From Calliphora vicina (lineage: Eukaryota; Arthropoda; Insecta; Diptera; Calliphoridae), in NCBI RefSeq assembly GCF_958450345.1, contig NC_088780.1:35115667-35179666 (forward strand): a stretch of DNA of 64,000 nucleotides, given 5' to 3'. A program made the position numbers and the translations under genes. Shown in pieces: positions 33,890 to 45,415 of this stretch; positions within the stretch are counted from its first letter, which is position 1, and every line of letters starts with the position of its first letter. The notes under the pieces were generated by a model. The model was not told where the DNA came from, did not search any database, and saw nothing but the letters and a program-made list of their open reading frames with translations.

Positions 33890-36350
33890 TGGATCCTTGC
33901 CTTTCCTAGCATTCCATTGCCTTTCCCACCCCTTTTGCTTATCTTTTTCTATATCTTTCTTTTCCTCTTCTTGTGTTTCCTTGTATTTCAATATCTCTCC
34001 TTGTACCTTTTCTGGACTTTCTTTGTGTATCCTTGTACTGTTTTGGTCTTTCTTTGTCCCTCCTTGTCTTTCCATGTATTTCTTTATATTTTTATGTTAC
34101 TCCTCCTCTTGTCTTTCCTTGTCTTTTTTCGTAGACCTTATTCTTGGTTTCTTTGTTTTTCCTTGACTTTTCCTGTCCTTCCTTGACTTTCCTTATTTTA
34201 ACTCGAGTTTCCACGTCTGTCCTTTCTTTTATTGAGGCATAATACTTTCTACATTTCATAACTATTCTAACTCTGTTCTTATATACTTGTCGTTACCTTT
34301 CTTTCCTGACATTCCATCGCCTTTCTTCAGGTCTTTCTTTGCCGCTACTTGTGTTTTTGCCTTGCCAGTCCTTACCTTGACTTGATTCATTTATAGTGAA
34401 ATTACATATTTAATTTAATGAACCATAATAGATTCTACATTTCATTCCATTTCTAACCTTTCCTTATATATGCACGTCGTTCCTTGTCTTTCCTAGTATT
34501 CCATTGCCCTTGTTAACCCATTTTGCTTGTATTTTTCTAGGTGTTTCTTTGTCTCTCCTTGTATTATCTTGTATTTCTACATCTCTCCTTGTCGTTTTCC
34601 TAGACTAGTTTTACTCTCCTTGTCTTTCTATATACTTTTCGTGGTATTCCTTTGTCTCTCCTTGTGTTTCCATGTATGTCCTTGCCATTCCATGTATTTC
34701 CTTATATTTTCATGTCTCTCCTCCTCTTATCCTTCCTTATGTTCTTCGTCTTACCTTGATTGTCCCTGTCCTTCCTTGAATTTCCTTGTCTTTCATATTT
34801 TCTCTATATTTTCCACGTCTCTCCATTCCTTTTCCTGGTATTTCTTTATCTCTCCCTGTATATCCATGTATTTCCTTGCCATTCCATGTATTTTCTTATG
34901 TTTTCATGTCTCTCCTCCTCTTGTCCTTCCTTGTGTTCTTCGTCTTACCTTGATTTTTACTGTCCTTCCTTGAATTTCCTAGTCTATCATAGTTTCTAGT
35001 TTCTATATATAATTTCCACGTCTCTCCATTCCTTTTTTATGAGCCATACTACGTTCTATATTTCATACCTTGTTTACGTGTCCTTTCTTGACTCTCCTGG
35101 CAATCCATCGTCTTTCCTAGTCTTTCGTTGTCGCTTCCTGTGTTTTTTGTTTTTCCATATATTTTCTTGTCCATTTCTTGGTCTTTGTCTCTCATTGGTT
35201 CCTTGAATTTCCTTATCTTTTCATGTATTTCCTTATCACTTTACTGGCCTTTGTTTAACTCTCCTTGAGTTTCCTTTTCATTTGCATGTCTCTTCTTCGT
35301 TTCCAGGACTTTTCTTGTCTTTTTCCTAGTCCATATCCAGAGTTTTCTTTGTCTTTCCCTGTCCTTCTTGTCTTTCCACATCTCTATTTTCTTTCTGGTC
35401 TTCAATGTCTTCTACCTAGTTCTTATTTTGAATTCCATGTATTTTATTGTCCTTTTAATGGACTTTCTTTTTCTCTCATTGTGCTTCCACGTCTTTTCTT
35501 GTTCTTCCATATATTTCCTTTTTCTGGTCTTTGTTTATCTATTCTTGGTTCCCTGTATTTCCTTATCTTTTCATGTACATTCTTATTCTTTTGCTAGCCT
35601 TCTCCATATAGTTTTCCATGAATTTTCTTGTCCCTAGTCCTTATCCAGGGTTTTCTTTGTATTTCCCTGTCCTTCATGTCTTTCCACATCTCTCCTTTTT
35701 CTTTGTGATCTTCAATGTCTTCTTTCTAGTCCTTATCCTTATTGTTATTCCATGTATTTTGTTGTCCTTTTCCTGATCTTTCTTTGTCTCTCTTTGTGTT
35801 TTCACGTCTATCCTTGTTCTTCCACATATTTCCTTATCTTTCCACGTCTCTCATACATGTCTCTTCTGTTCGGTTTCCTTCCTTATCCAGCTATTTCTTT
35901 GTATATCGCTCTCCTTCTTTGTCTTCCACGTCCATTTTTTGTCTTTCAATGCCTTCTTCCTAGTCCCTATCCTGGTTTTTATATGCTCTTCCTTACTTGT
36001 CTTTCATTGTAATTTCTTTATTTCTTTGTCCTTCCTGTAAACTCTTCTCTTTTTATCTTTTTCCTAGTCATAATCCTGGCTTTTCTTTGTCTTTCCTTTG
36101 CTTTTCTTGTCCTTCCTTATATTTCCATTTCTGCCAAGTCTTTCCTTGTCTACTCATATCTTTCCATGAGTTTTCCCTAGTCCTTATCCGAATTTTTATT
36201 TCCCTACCAGCGTCTTTGCTTCTCCTTCTTTGTTACCCATGTTTCTCCTAGTCTTTTTCTATTCATTATACTGGATTTTCATTGCCTTTTCTTGAAATGT
36301 TTGTCTTTCCTTGCCCTTTGCTTTCATGTCTTTCCTGGACTTTCCTATAC
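33890..36350 (+). repeat. Pyrimidine-rich degenerate tandem block 3 with higher-order duplications
   Basis: The units are about 10 bp (TCTTTCCTTG). The phrase GCCATAATA..TTCTACATTTC followed by TTCCATTGCCTTTC marks starts near 33845, 34235, 34422 and 35035. A 194-bp offset duplication links 34681 with 34875 (CTTGCCATTCCATGTATTT). A 308-bp offset duplication links 35335 with 35643 (ATCCAG..TTTTCTTTGT). Frames of up to 148 codons here are translations of the repeat. Confidence 0.9.
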
Positions 36351-37177
36351 ATTTTTCCAATTTACTTCTTTAAATAACTTAATTCTTAATGATCTTAACT
36401 TATTATAAATTTATGTAAAATAGAGAGTCTTTTAGTCGTTCTTAATCACCCATTAAATTTCTACTTGTCTTTGTATAAATATTTGCCATGGTGCGACATT
36501 TATATACATTTTTTTCTGCCTTGTTTCACTTTGTGAATTTGTTAGAGACGCTTCCGTTCTGAATTAAAATTTTTATTGTCATTGCAGTTGTTGTCAAAAA
36601 ATTTCTACTTCTTCTTCCTCAAATTATCGTTGTTGTTTCTGGCTAGTTCAGGCTGATTGTCTGTGGTGTGTCATGCTGTTACCGTTTCTACTGCTGTTGC
36701 CTCGCGTTGATATCTTTAGAGGGAACATTAAACACAAGCAACTAATGTTTAAAATATTTTATTTACTTTAAGAACATGAAGAAAAATAAATAAATGCTGT
36801 TTTTTAATTAAAATATGAAACATATTTTTAGTACATTATGAGCAATGGCAATGAGTATAATGGAAATTCATTAAAATTCTATTGTACAATATTTAAATAA
36901 CCCACATAGTTTGGTTTCAATTCGACAAGAAAATTAACATTAGAAGATCCACTTTATTGGATAGATTTCAGATATAATTCCCAATTGATAAAAATAATAA
37001 AAGATAGTTTAAGTCAATTAGTTTAACTGCTTCTAATTTGTTCCCAAAGTCTAGATACTTCAAAATAAATCAATAAATATATCTATGACAGCACCTATAA
37101 ATATATTTATAAGATTTAATCTATTTCAAGTGAAGATATGTTGTTATACTTATACTACATAATTAAACAAAATTAAA
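36351..37177. other. AT-rich DNA, nothing recognised
   Basis: Single-copy appearance. It lies downstream of the minus-strand tRNA gene. Confidence 0.45.
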
Positions 37178-37196
37178 AAAAAAATAAAAAATTCAA
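37178..37196 (-). terminator. RNA polymerase III terminator of tRNA-Thr
   Basis: On the minus strand, T runs (TTTTTT and TTTTTTTTT) begin a few bases after the tRNA 3' end, as expected for Pol III termination. Confidence 0.85.
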
Positions 37197-37199
37197 GTT

Positions 37200-37270
37200 G
37201 CCTCCTGTGAGGATTGAACTCACGACCCCTGGTTTACAAGACCAGTGCTCTGCCACTGAGCTAAAGAGGC
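37200..37270 (-). tRNA. tRNA-Thr, anticodon TGT (UGU)
   Basis: The 71-nt minus-strand sequence folds into a complete cloverleaf. The acceptor stem is GCCTCTT/AGGAGGC (7 bp with one G-T), the D stem GCTC/GAGC, the anticodon stem CTGGT/ACCAG with loop CTTGTAA, the variable loop GGGTC, and the T stem GTGAG/CTCAC with loop TTCAATC. The anticodon TGT reads the Thr codon ACA. Internal A box (TAGCTCAGTGG) and B box (GTTCAATCC) promoters are intact, and a T-run terminator follows. There is no intron and the CCA is not encoded, as usual in animals. It carries threonine to cytosolic ribosomes. It is the only confident functional gene in the window. No other tRNA was found, so it is a singleton here. 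Confidence 0.97.
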
Positions 37271-38906
37271 TTATGCTGCCTCAGCGGCAAATGTTAAATA
37301 TAAACAAGAACACATAGTTAAAGTAAAATGTGAGAACTACAGACAACAAATACAATTCATGTTAGCGTTTTCCAAGCACTCAGCCAGGCAGACAGACGAA
37401 CTGATTGTTAGAATATGTTAACAACACAACAAATGAAATTTGATAAGAACAAGTTAAAAGCAACATACAGACAGACATAAGTATCTACATAAATACATAT
37501 TACTAAACAAGAAAAATCATTTAGAACCAAAAGTAAAACAAGCTGTTCTAAAAGTTCAAATGTATCGCCGATGTCAGGTGTGTGTGTGACAATGAGATTC
37601 GAGTAGATAGTGCTGGAGACAGCAAAGTTCAATCAAATTTTACATAGTAAGCATTGTTTGTTTTTAAATTATATGGAATATGTATTAATTTTTACATTAT
37701 GATGGAATTTGAGCAGTTTTTTTTTGTAAACCAAGAAACTCATTAGAATTAGAATGTCATGGGCGGGGTAGAGTATTCAAATCGCCAGTATATAATTTAT
37801 GTAGCGAGTGCTTGCCTGAGGATAGGGTTACATCGAATTTTAAACACCCTTCTAGTTATGTATTTTCGAAGGTAAGTTAAGTGTTCTTACCCTATTCCAT
37901 AGGTTGGCGATGTCGCTTACCTAGTTCTACCAAATCTCTTAGGAGACACCCAGCTGTTTTGCAAGTAGTCAATGTATCCCTATAAGACTACTGTCTTATA
38001 GGGATCTATTTCTAATTAGCAGACCCACATTTTTATGGTCTTTGTAAAACAAAATTAAGTCTGTTGGTTACTTTATAGTTCCCAGGTAAACTAGCATTAA
38101 GTCAATTATCACATTAGTGGCTCTAAGTAATCTAAAATGTAGTCACTTTAAACTTTTGTGTACTGCTTCTTAGAAATTTGTTGTTTTATTCACCATATGT
38201 TTTTATTTTCGTTTTTTTAATTTCTTATTGGAGACTCAAGTTATTAAGTAATCCGGAGTTTAGTCTTAGAAATATGTGTATGTGACTTCTGGCTAAGATG
38301 CCCATGTTAAAATAACAAATCTGATAACAAATTCTGTAATTAGTGGCGACAATAAATAACAGGGAAAATTGCTAGATCTATACAAAAGAGCAATTTGTCA
38401 CGATTTGAGAGTATATTTACTGGCTATATCCTAGCGTAGGATAGCGATGTTTCTGCGTAATTTTTGAATCTCCAATCGCCCAAAATTTGTATCACATTTC
38501 GATAGATGTGGTAGTGATAATTCGTAGAATCTACTAACTACAGATCAAATCTTCTCAGCTTCATATAATGAGATGTATGTTTAATAATATTGTTTAATTT
38601 CCTGCAACTATTTAGCACTTTTCTTTAAAACACTCCGGATGCTTAAAGTTCACTTATAATCTCCATAATTTAAATAACCACCACCGCCATTAAAACCAAA
38701 CTAACCCAGAGTTGAACTACACAGTCATATTGTTGAGTGTTCGGCGAGTTCATAGGAACGAAGGTTTGAATTAGCGTTAATAATGAAAGGTATAGTAATA
38801 GAGCTATGTTGTTTATGGAGAAATAGCTTGGAGAATACTTCTTAACCCACCAACGAACCACATCGAGTAGCTTCTCTTCTCCAAAGCCGTAAACGGCAAC
38901 ATATAT
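37271..38906. other. AT-rich DNA; one unexplained hydrophobic frame
   Basis: A minus-strand frame at 38670-38912 (80 codons) encodes EEKLLDVVRWWVKKYSPSYF followed by two hydrophobic stretches. I do not recognise it, and it has no visible splice context. Otherwise nothing was recognised. A short GGCAGACAGAC run lies near 37386. Confidence 0.4.
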
Positions 38907-39085
38907 GGTCAAGTTATTAGAGAATTTAGATATTTTGAGTTTTTATATAAAAAAACGATTTTTTGTCAGAAATATGAGTGATCACAGATCGAGGTCCTTT
39001 TCTTGATTAAACGCTTATTGGCCAAGTTATTAGCGGATTTAGATATTTTGAGTTTTTATATAAAAAATCGATTTTTGTTCAGACT
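38907..39085 (+). repeat. Unclassified dispersed repeat, two tandem units of about 113 bp
   Basis: GGTCAAGTTATTAG at 38907 and GGCCAAGTTATTAG at 39020 each lead into TTTAGATATTTTGAG and a TTTTTATATAAAAAA-like stretch with a TCGATTTTT-like end. The part between, TTGATTAAACGCTTATTGGC, is also in the inverted copy at 1-120. Confidence 0.75.
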
Positions 39086-39790
39086 AATTATCAGTGTGTT
39101 TTTACAGTTGAAGTCAACCTTCGTCTATACAATTTCAGCTATATTATAAAAAAAATGTACTCTTAAGCAGCAACACTTCTCCAAAAAGCCCAGAGTGGTA
39201 TCAGAGATCTATAAAGACGTTTTACATAATTGCAGGAGATATGTTATCCTAACTACCGAAAGTAAAACAGTACCATTGGATAGCATAGTAAATTGTTATT
39301 TTTGAGTAGATTGTCCTCTCCATCCCCGCCAAATGCAATGGAAGTTGGTATTTAAGTAATTTTGCAACAGCAAATTCGTTGCGATACACATTATCTTAGC
39401 ATTCACATTATCGTAGCATTCTCAAGTTGCTTTACCTTTCCAAGAAAAACTTACAAACGATAATACTATACGTTAGAATAATATGAATGGTCCTTTTATA
39501 GGAGACATTCATTTTCTATTCTATGATTTACAAAATATGAAGTTTAACTGGATATTATTCCACACAATAGGTAGGAATTCTAGTATTTCGAACTTTAAGC
39601 TAAAAAAGTTATTTGAACTTCATCCAAGCTCCGTTTTGTTGAGCTAATGACTTGAATTTAAAACAGTGGTTCCAATTTCCTATGAAAGTAATCACAATGA
39701 AATAAATAACAACATCACAACTATAAATTCCAATAATTTTATAAAGTAGAGGTGGCTAACGATTCCATACCTTTATAAGGTAACGGTAAC
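39086..39790. other. AT-rich DNA, nothing recognised
   Basis: No motif, repeat or RNA gene was seen. Confidence 0.45.
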
Positions 39791-39794
39791 GGAA

Positions 39795-40815
39795 AATTCT
39801 GGTGTAAACAACTATTTTTTTTTTGCTTCGCAAATGTCGAATATTGTGCCAACAAAGTGTCATATTCTGGTAGTTATGATTTAATCTTTAATTTGAAAAA
39901 ACAAATGCCGCTGAAGCTCACTGATTGTTCATCGAAGATTATGGTGAATAAGATACATCGGTTTCAACGTGCGAGAGATTATTTGTGCTGTTCAGAAGTG
40001 GTGATTTTGACACGGAAGACAAATATCGCCCAGGAAGGCCAAAACAGATTGAAGACCACGATTGGAGGTATTACTCCATGAAGATTGTTGTCATACTCAA
40101 CAAGAGGTCGCAAAATCTTTGAGAGCTACTCCATCAGCAATTTCAAAACGATTGCCACCACCAGGATTCATCCAAAAGCAGGGAAATTGGGTACCATACG
40201 AATTGAAGCCTAAAGACCTCGAATGAAGATTTTGCATATCCGAAATGTTACTTGAACGCTAAAAGAAAATCATTTTTGCACCAAATTCAACCAGCCGAAT
40301 CGACACAAAAGCCAAATATCCATGTCGCTAAGGTAATGCTATGTATTTGGTGGGACCAAAAGGGTACTTTCTATTATGACTTGCTAAAATCTGACCAGAC
40401 CATTACAGGGAACCTGTACCGAATGCAACTGATTCATTTGAAGCGAACATTGGCCGAAAAACAACAAGAATATGCGCCCAGATATGAAACTGTAATATTT
40501 CAGCACTCGGCCACATATTGCAATACCTGTTAAAAAGTATTTAGAATGAAGTGGTTGGAAAGTTTTCACCCGTTTTATAGTCCAGACTTTGCCCCCCGAC
40601 TACTATTTTTTCGATCGATGCAGATCGCTCTCTCTGTGATACACTTGCCTTCAGAACAGAGTAGCTGAAATTGACTTAATTAGTTTTTGCCCTCAAAAGA
40701 TGAGCAGTTGTTTTCACTCGGAATCCATATGTTGCCAGAAAGATGAGAAAAGATCATAGCTAACAATTTGAATAAATTTATATTGTACAAATGTTTAAAA
40801 ATAAAGCTAAACATT
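39795..40815 (+). mobile_element. Mariner relic (mauritiana type), both ends trimmed
   Basis: Frames in order: MPLKLTDCSSKIMVNKIHRF and QRARDYLC; SGDFDTEDKYRPG-like text spread over two frames; a KQGNWVPYELKP-like stretch near 40180; NAKRKSFLHQIQPAESTQKP with NIHVAKVMLCIWWDQKG; DQTITGNLYRMQLIHLKRTL with AEKQQEYAPRYETVIFQH; then SPDFAPRLLFF-like and a C-terminal LPERxEKI-like end. The first-Asp segment is damaged, and the second Asp appears lost (QHSATYCN in place of HDNARPH). Terminal repeats were not found. It is inactive. Confidence 0.8.
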
Positions 40816-41084
40816 TGTTTGGGACATATAAATTAAATCTGTCCATAGTAAAGTACCCTTTCGCAGTTGGTTATCGAAGACAAACTGTTCCAAACATCAC
40901 TAATTTATAGACTTGGGTAGTTCAATTGAACGACTCCATTATTTGAACTCAGTGAACTAATTCAAATCGTCAAATTTTTTGAGACTAAAAATATATGAAT
41001 TTTTTTCCACGTTATTCAATAAAAGGAGATAGAAATATAAATTGCAGCAGAGTGGAGTACTCCATCATTGCAAACTGTTGTTAA
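40816..41084. other. AT-rich DNA, nothing recognised
   Basis: Short spacer between a mariner and a LINE fragment. Confidence 0.4.
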
Positions 41085-41290
41085 TATAAGGAGCATAGGG
41101 CCGTAACTAGTTCGTTCCATTCGTTCCACATCAATCTGCCGCTACCATGTATGAGCAAGTCGTTCTCTACTCCTGCTTCCCTGAGAATTCCATTCGATTG
41201 CCTGCTTGGCAATATCATAATCATCTTTACGGAGTGACCTATCCACTTTATTGTATTTAGCTGAAAATCCAATTCTAAAAAAATAATCAC
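41085..41290 (-). mobile_element. C-terminal tail fragment of the same LINE type
   Basis: The minus strand encodes KWIGHSVKMIMILPSRQSNG and, after frame damage, NELVTALCSLY. In the plus-strand LINE at 20560-22035 the corresponding tail is KWRWIR...ITEWNPQGSRSHGRP. Only about 65 codons survive. Confidence 0.55.
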
Positions 41291-42344
41291 TATTCATCTA
41301 TAATTACTTGTATTGCAAAATAAATTTCACCAGCACTTTTAAAGCAAACAAACTAATTATCCCACCCCAGACAAAGTAGGTCAAGGGTACTTAACATTCG
41401 ACCACTATTATCACACACAATAATTTTCTCACTGGCGTTTTGTAGTTTTTTCAATTTAAGCTTAAAATTATTATAAATATTTAAATAAAAATTAACGTGA
41501 GAAAAAACATACAACAAGTACACAACAACAACAGCTATATCATTTATACTACAAACATCCAACAATTAAGTAAAAATTACTTGTTTTTGGTATGAGCGGG
41601 TTTCTGGTTTTGGTTTGGTCTTGCCCGGTCGTTCGGTCATAATTATATTGTTCTAATCCCCATCTATGTAGTCGGTAGTCACATGTATTTAGATGATTCA
41701 TAGAACAATATTTGCATGACAAGTCATTAATTAAACAAAACAACTCACTTTAATAAATAATACTTGTTGTCGTAGTACTAAATATATTTATTTAATCGTA
41801 TTTCGAAAGAATTCTTTTTTTGGTGTGTGGCTGTGGCAGTGTGTTGTTGGTTGGTTGGATGGTTGGTTTGTCTATTTTTACAAATGAATTTATAATTAAT
41901 TAAATAAATAACAGCAACAATAATAACAAAAAGAAAAAAAAATATTTGTATATGAATGGTAATAGAGCAGAAATATGTAGAAGTGAAAAATACAAATTTA
42001 AAATAAACGACCAACCACATTCTGAAAGATAAATAAACTAGAAATTATATTTACACTCAAGGAAATTGGTGGGTTATTGACAAAACTGATATACTAATTC
42101 CCTTTTTCACAATTTCAGATCATTTATGATCGGTTCTCATACAAAAATTATATTAATTGCATATAAAAGTTGAGAATGTTTTATCGCAGATCCCCATTAA
42201 CGGTCACCGATTGTTGTATGAATGTAGTTTTTTATACAAATGTGTGTTGAATCGCTTGTCAATAACGTTATTTATGGGCGATAATGTATTTTTCAGAGCT
42301 ATAAGCTATTAAGGGGCGATTGCCATACAATTTTGTACGCTGAT
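41291..42344. other. AT-rich DNA with short microsatellites
   Basis: A (GGTT)n-like run lies at about 41847-41872. No gene was recognised. Confidence 0.45.
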
Positions 42345-42500
42345 ATCTAAGAATCTTATATGGGAGTTATATAAATTATGGACTGATCGTCACAAAACCA
42401 ATAATATGAGTTTTGACTACAACTGATATCGATATTCATAAGATTTTTATTTAGGTTAATGAGTTTTTCGGAAGTGCTCCTTATATGGTACTTATGCAAC
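42345..42500 (-). mobile_element. Body fragment of a mini-me-like element
   Basis: On the minus strand it reads GGAGCACTTCCGAAAAACTC, then an AATATCGATATCAGTTGTAG-like part and GACGATCAGTCCATAATTTA followed by CTCCCATATAAG. This matches the internal units at 7300-7640 and 12180-13600. Confidence 0.6.
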
Positions 42501-43284
42501 ACTCCAAAAAACCCATGTACATGTCAGTAACGGTTCGACTCTCAAAAAAGGTGTCATCAGTTTTTTGCCAAAAGCTAATTCAGACTTTGTGACGTCGCTT
42601 AACTATATATGGCAAAAATATAGCTAAGAGTCAACCAAACAAATTTTGTTTACATTATTTTTCAAAACAACAGCTTTTTCATGTCCTTTTTTGAAAAGAT
42701 TGATTGTAAGAAATTTTTCCTTTTTTTCACTTTTTTTTAATAATTTACAGGGACTCCTAATATGTCACTAACAATATTTAGCAATTCATAAAATTATTAG
42801 GTGTATGATGGTCTATTTCAGTTCCGATCTAAGAGATATGTTTCTTTAAATTATTTTGACTTTGAAATGGAAAATTCTTTAAAAGATTTTAAAAAAGTAA
42901 CAGTTTTTTGTGAGTGTAAACGATAACCCCTTAATTGTGATGTCAATTTGCGGTGACGCAAACAAAATGATTTAAAGGAAACTCTTTTGTTTGGTATTAC
43001 AAACAAGCCGTTTATTTTTAAAACTGTGACATAAGTCACATTTGCAATAAAATCAAATAAATTGCACTTTCATATTACAAGTACTGTAAGTAAAACAGTG
43101 TTGTAATTCTTATAATTCTATGACATTTAACAATATGTTACATAGTTTTTTGTATCCCATGCCAATTTAATTTAATTAGAATTATTTACAATTCCAATTA
43201 ATATAAAATACTAAAAATATAATAGTTTAAGATTCACTATTAATTATTGTGTATAGATTAAGTAAGAATCTTATTCAAAGTTCA
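42501..43284. other. AT-rich DNA, nothing recognised
   Basis: Spacer to the left of array 1. Confidence 0.4.
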
Positions 43285-45415
43285 TTTCTTTTCTATAGAA
43301 TAGTGTCTCGGGAAGATACTTTTCTCTTTTCAATAGAGTAGTGTCTCGTGAAGACACTTTTCTATAGAAAAATGTCTCGTGAAGACACTTTTCTATAGAA
43401 AAATGTCTCGTGAAGACACTTTTCTATAGAAAAATGTCTCGTGAAGACACTTTTCTATAGAAAAATGTCTCGTGAAGACACTTTTCTATAGAAAAATGTC
43501 TCGTGAAGACACTTTTCTATAGAAAAATGTCTCGTGAAGACACTTTTCTATAGAAAAATGTCTCGTGAAGACACTTTTCTATAGAAAAATGTCTCGTGAA
43601 GACACTTTTCTATAGAAAAATGTCTCGTGAAGACACTTTTCTATAGAAAAATGTCTCGTGAAGACACTTTTCTATAGAAAAATGTCTCGTGAAGACACTT
43701 TTCTATAGAAAAATGTCTCGTGAAGACACTTTTCTATAGAAAAATGTCTCGTGAAGACACTTTTCTATAGAAAAATGTCTCGTGAAGACACTTTTCTATA
43801 GAAAAATGTCTCGTGAAGACACTTTTCTATAGAAAAATGTCTCGTGAAGACACTTTTCTATAGAAAAATGTCTCGTGAAGACACTTTTCTATAGAAAAAT
43901 GTCTCGTGAAGACACTTTTCTATAGAAAAATGTCTCGTGAAGACACTTTTCTATAGAAAAATGTCTCGTGAAGACACTTTTCTATAGAAAAATGTCTCGT
44001 GAAGACACTTTTCTATAGAAAAATGTCTCGTGAAGACACTTTTCTATAGAAAAATGTCTCGTGAAGACACTTTTCTATAGAAAAATGTCTCGTGAAGACA
44101 CTTTTCTATAGAAAAATGTCTCGTGAAGACAATTTTAGTGTCTCGTGAAGACAATTTTAGTGTCTCGTGAAGACACTTTTCTATAGAATAGTGTCTCGTG
44201 AAGACACTTTTCTATAGAATAGTGTCTCGTGAAGACACTTTTCTATAGAATAGTGTCTCGTGAAGACACTTTTCTATAGAATAGTGTCTCGTGAAGACAC
44301 TTTTCTATAGAATAGTGTCTCGTGAAGACACTTTTCTATAGAATAGTGTCTCGTGAAGACACTTTTCTATAGAATAGTGTCTCGTGAAGACACTTTTCTA
44401 TAGAATAGTGTCTCGTGAAGACACTTTTCTATAGAATAGTGTCTCGTGAAGACACTTTTCTATAGAATAGTGTCTCGTGAAGACACTTTTCTATAGAATA
44501 GTGTCTCGTGAAGACACTTTTCTATAGAATAGTGTCTCGTGAAGACACTTTTCTATAGAATAGTGTCTCGTGAAGACACTTTTCTATAGAATAGTGTCTC
44601 GTGAAGACACTTTTCTATAGAATAGTGTCTCGTGAAGACACTTTTCTATAGAATAGTGTCTCGTGAAGACACTTTTCTATAGAATAGTGTCTCGTGAAGA
44701 CACTTTTCTATAGAATAGTGTCTCGTGAAGACACTTTTCTATAGAATAGTGTCTCGTGAAGACACTTTTCTATAGAATAGTGTCTCGTGAAGACACTTTT
44801 CTATAGAATAGTGTCTCGTGAAGATTATTTTCTATAGAATAATGTTTCGGAAGACACTTTTCTATAGAGTACTGTCTCTGGAAGATACTTTTCTATATTA
44901 TAGTATCTCGGGAAGACTATTTTCTATAGAATAGTGTCTCGAGAAGACACTTTTCTATAGAATAGTGTCCCTGGAAGATACTTTCCTATAGAATTGTGAC
45001 TACAGAAGATAATTTTCTGTAGAATAGTGTCTCCGGAAGATATTTTTCTATTGAATATTGTCTCTGGAAGCTACTTTTCTGTAGAATAGTGTGTCTGGAA
45101 GATACTTTTCTATAGAAAACTGTCTCTAGAAGACACTTTTCTATATAATAATGTCTCGGGAAGATACTTTTCTATAGAATATTATCTCAGGAAAACTATT
45201 TTCTATAGAATATTGTCTCTGGAAGATACTTTTCTATAGAATATTGCCTCAGGAAGACACCTTTCTATAGAATAGTGTCTTTGGAAGTCACTTTTATAGA
45301 ATAGTGTCTTTGGAAGATATTTTTCTATAGAATAGTGTTTCTGGAAGACACTTTTCTCTGGAAGACAATTTTCTATAGAATAGTGTCTCTGGAAGTAACA
45401 TTTTGGTAGCCAACC
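43285..45415 (+). repeat. Array 1: 31-bp satellite, modules TGTCTCGTGAAGACA + TTTTCTATAGAA
   Basis: The period is exactly 31 bp through the core. About 25 near-identical units with AAAAA between modules occupy 43347-44117. Two 22-bp short units (TGTCTCGTGAAGACAATTTT type) lie at 44118-44163. About 21 near-identical units with AATAG in place of AAAAA occupy 44163-44824. Decayed units continue to 45415 (for example TGTCTCTGGAAGATAC). Each unit holds two dyads: TGTCT-CGTGA-AGACA and TTTTCTATAGAAAA. The minus-strand frame at 45203-45436 is only a translation of decayed units. Confidence 0.97.

Noticed and set aside
34527..34973. 148-codon Cys/Leu/Ser/Phe-rich frame, the longest open frame in the window
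   Set aside because: It lies wholly in pyrimidine block 3. CT-only codons cannot make stops, so long frames arise by composition. Neighbouring frames are open too.
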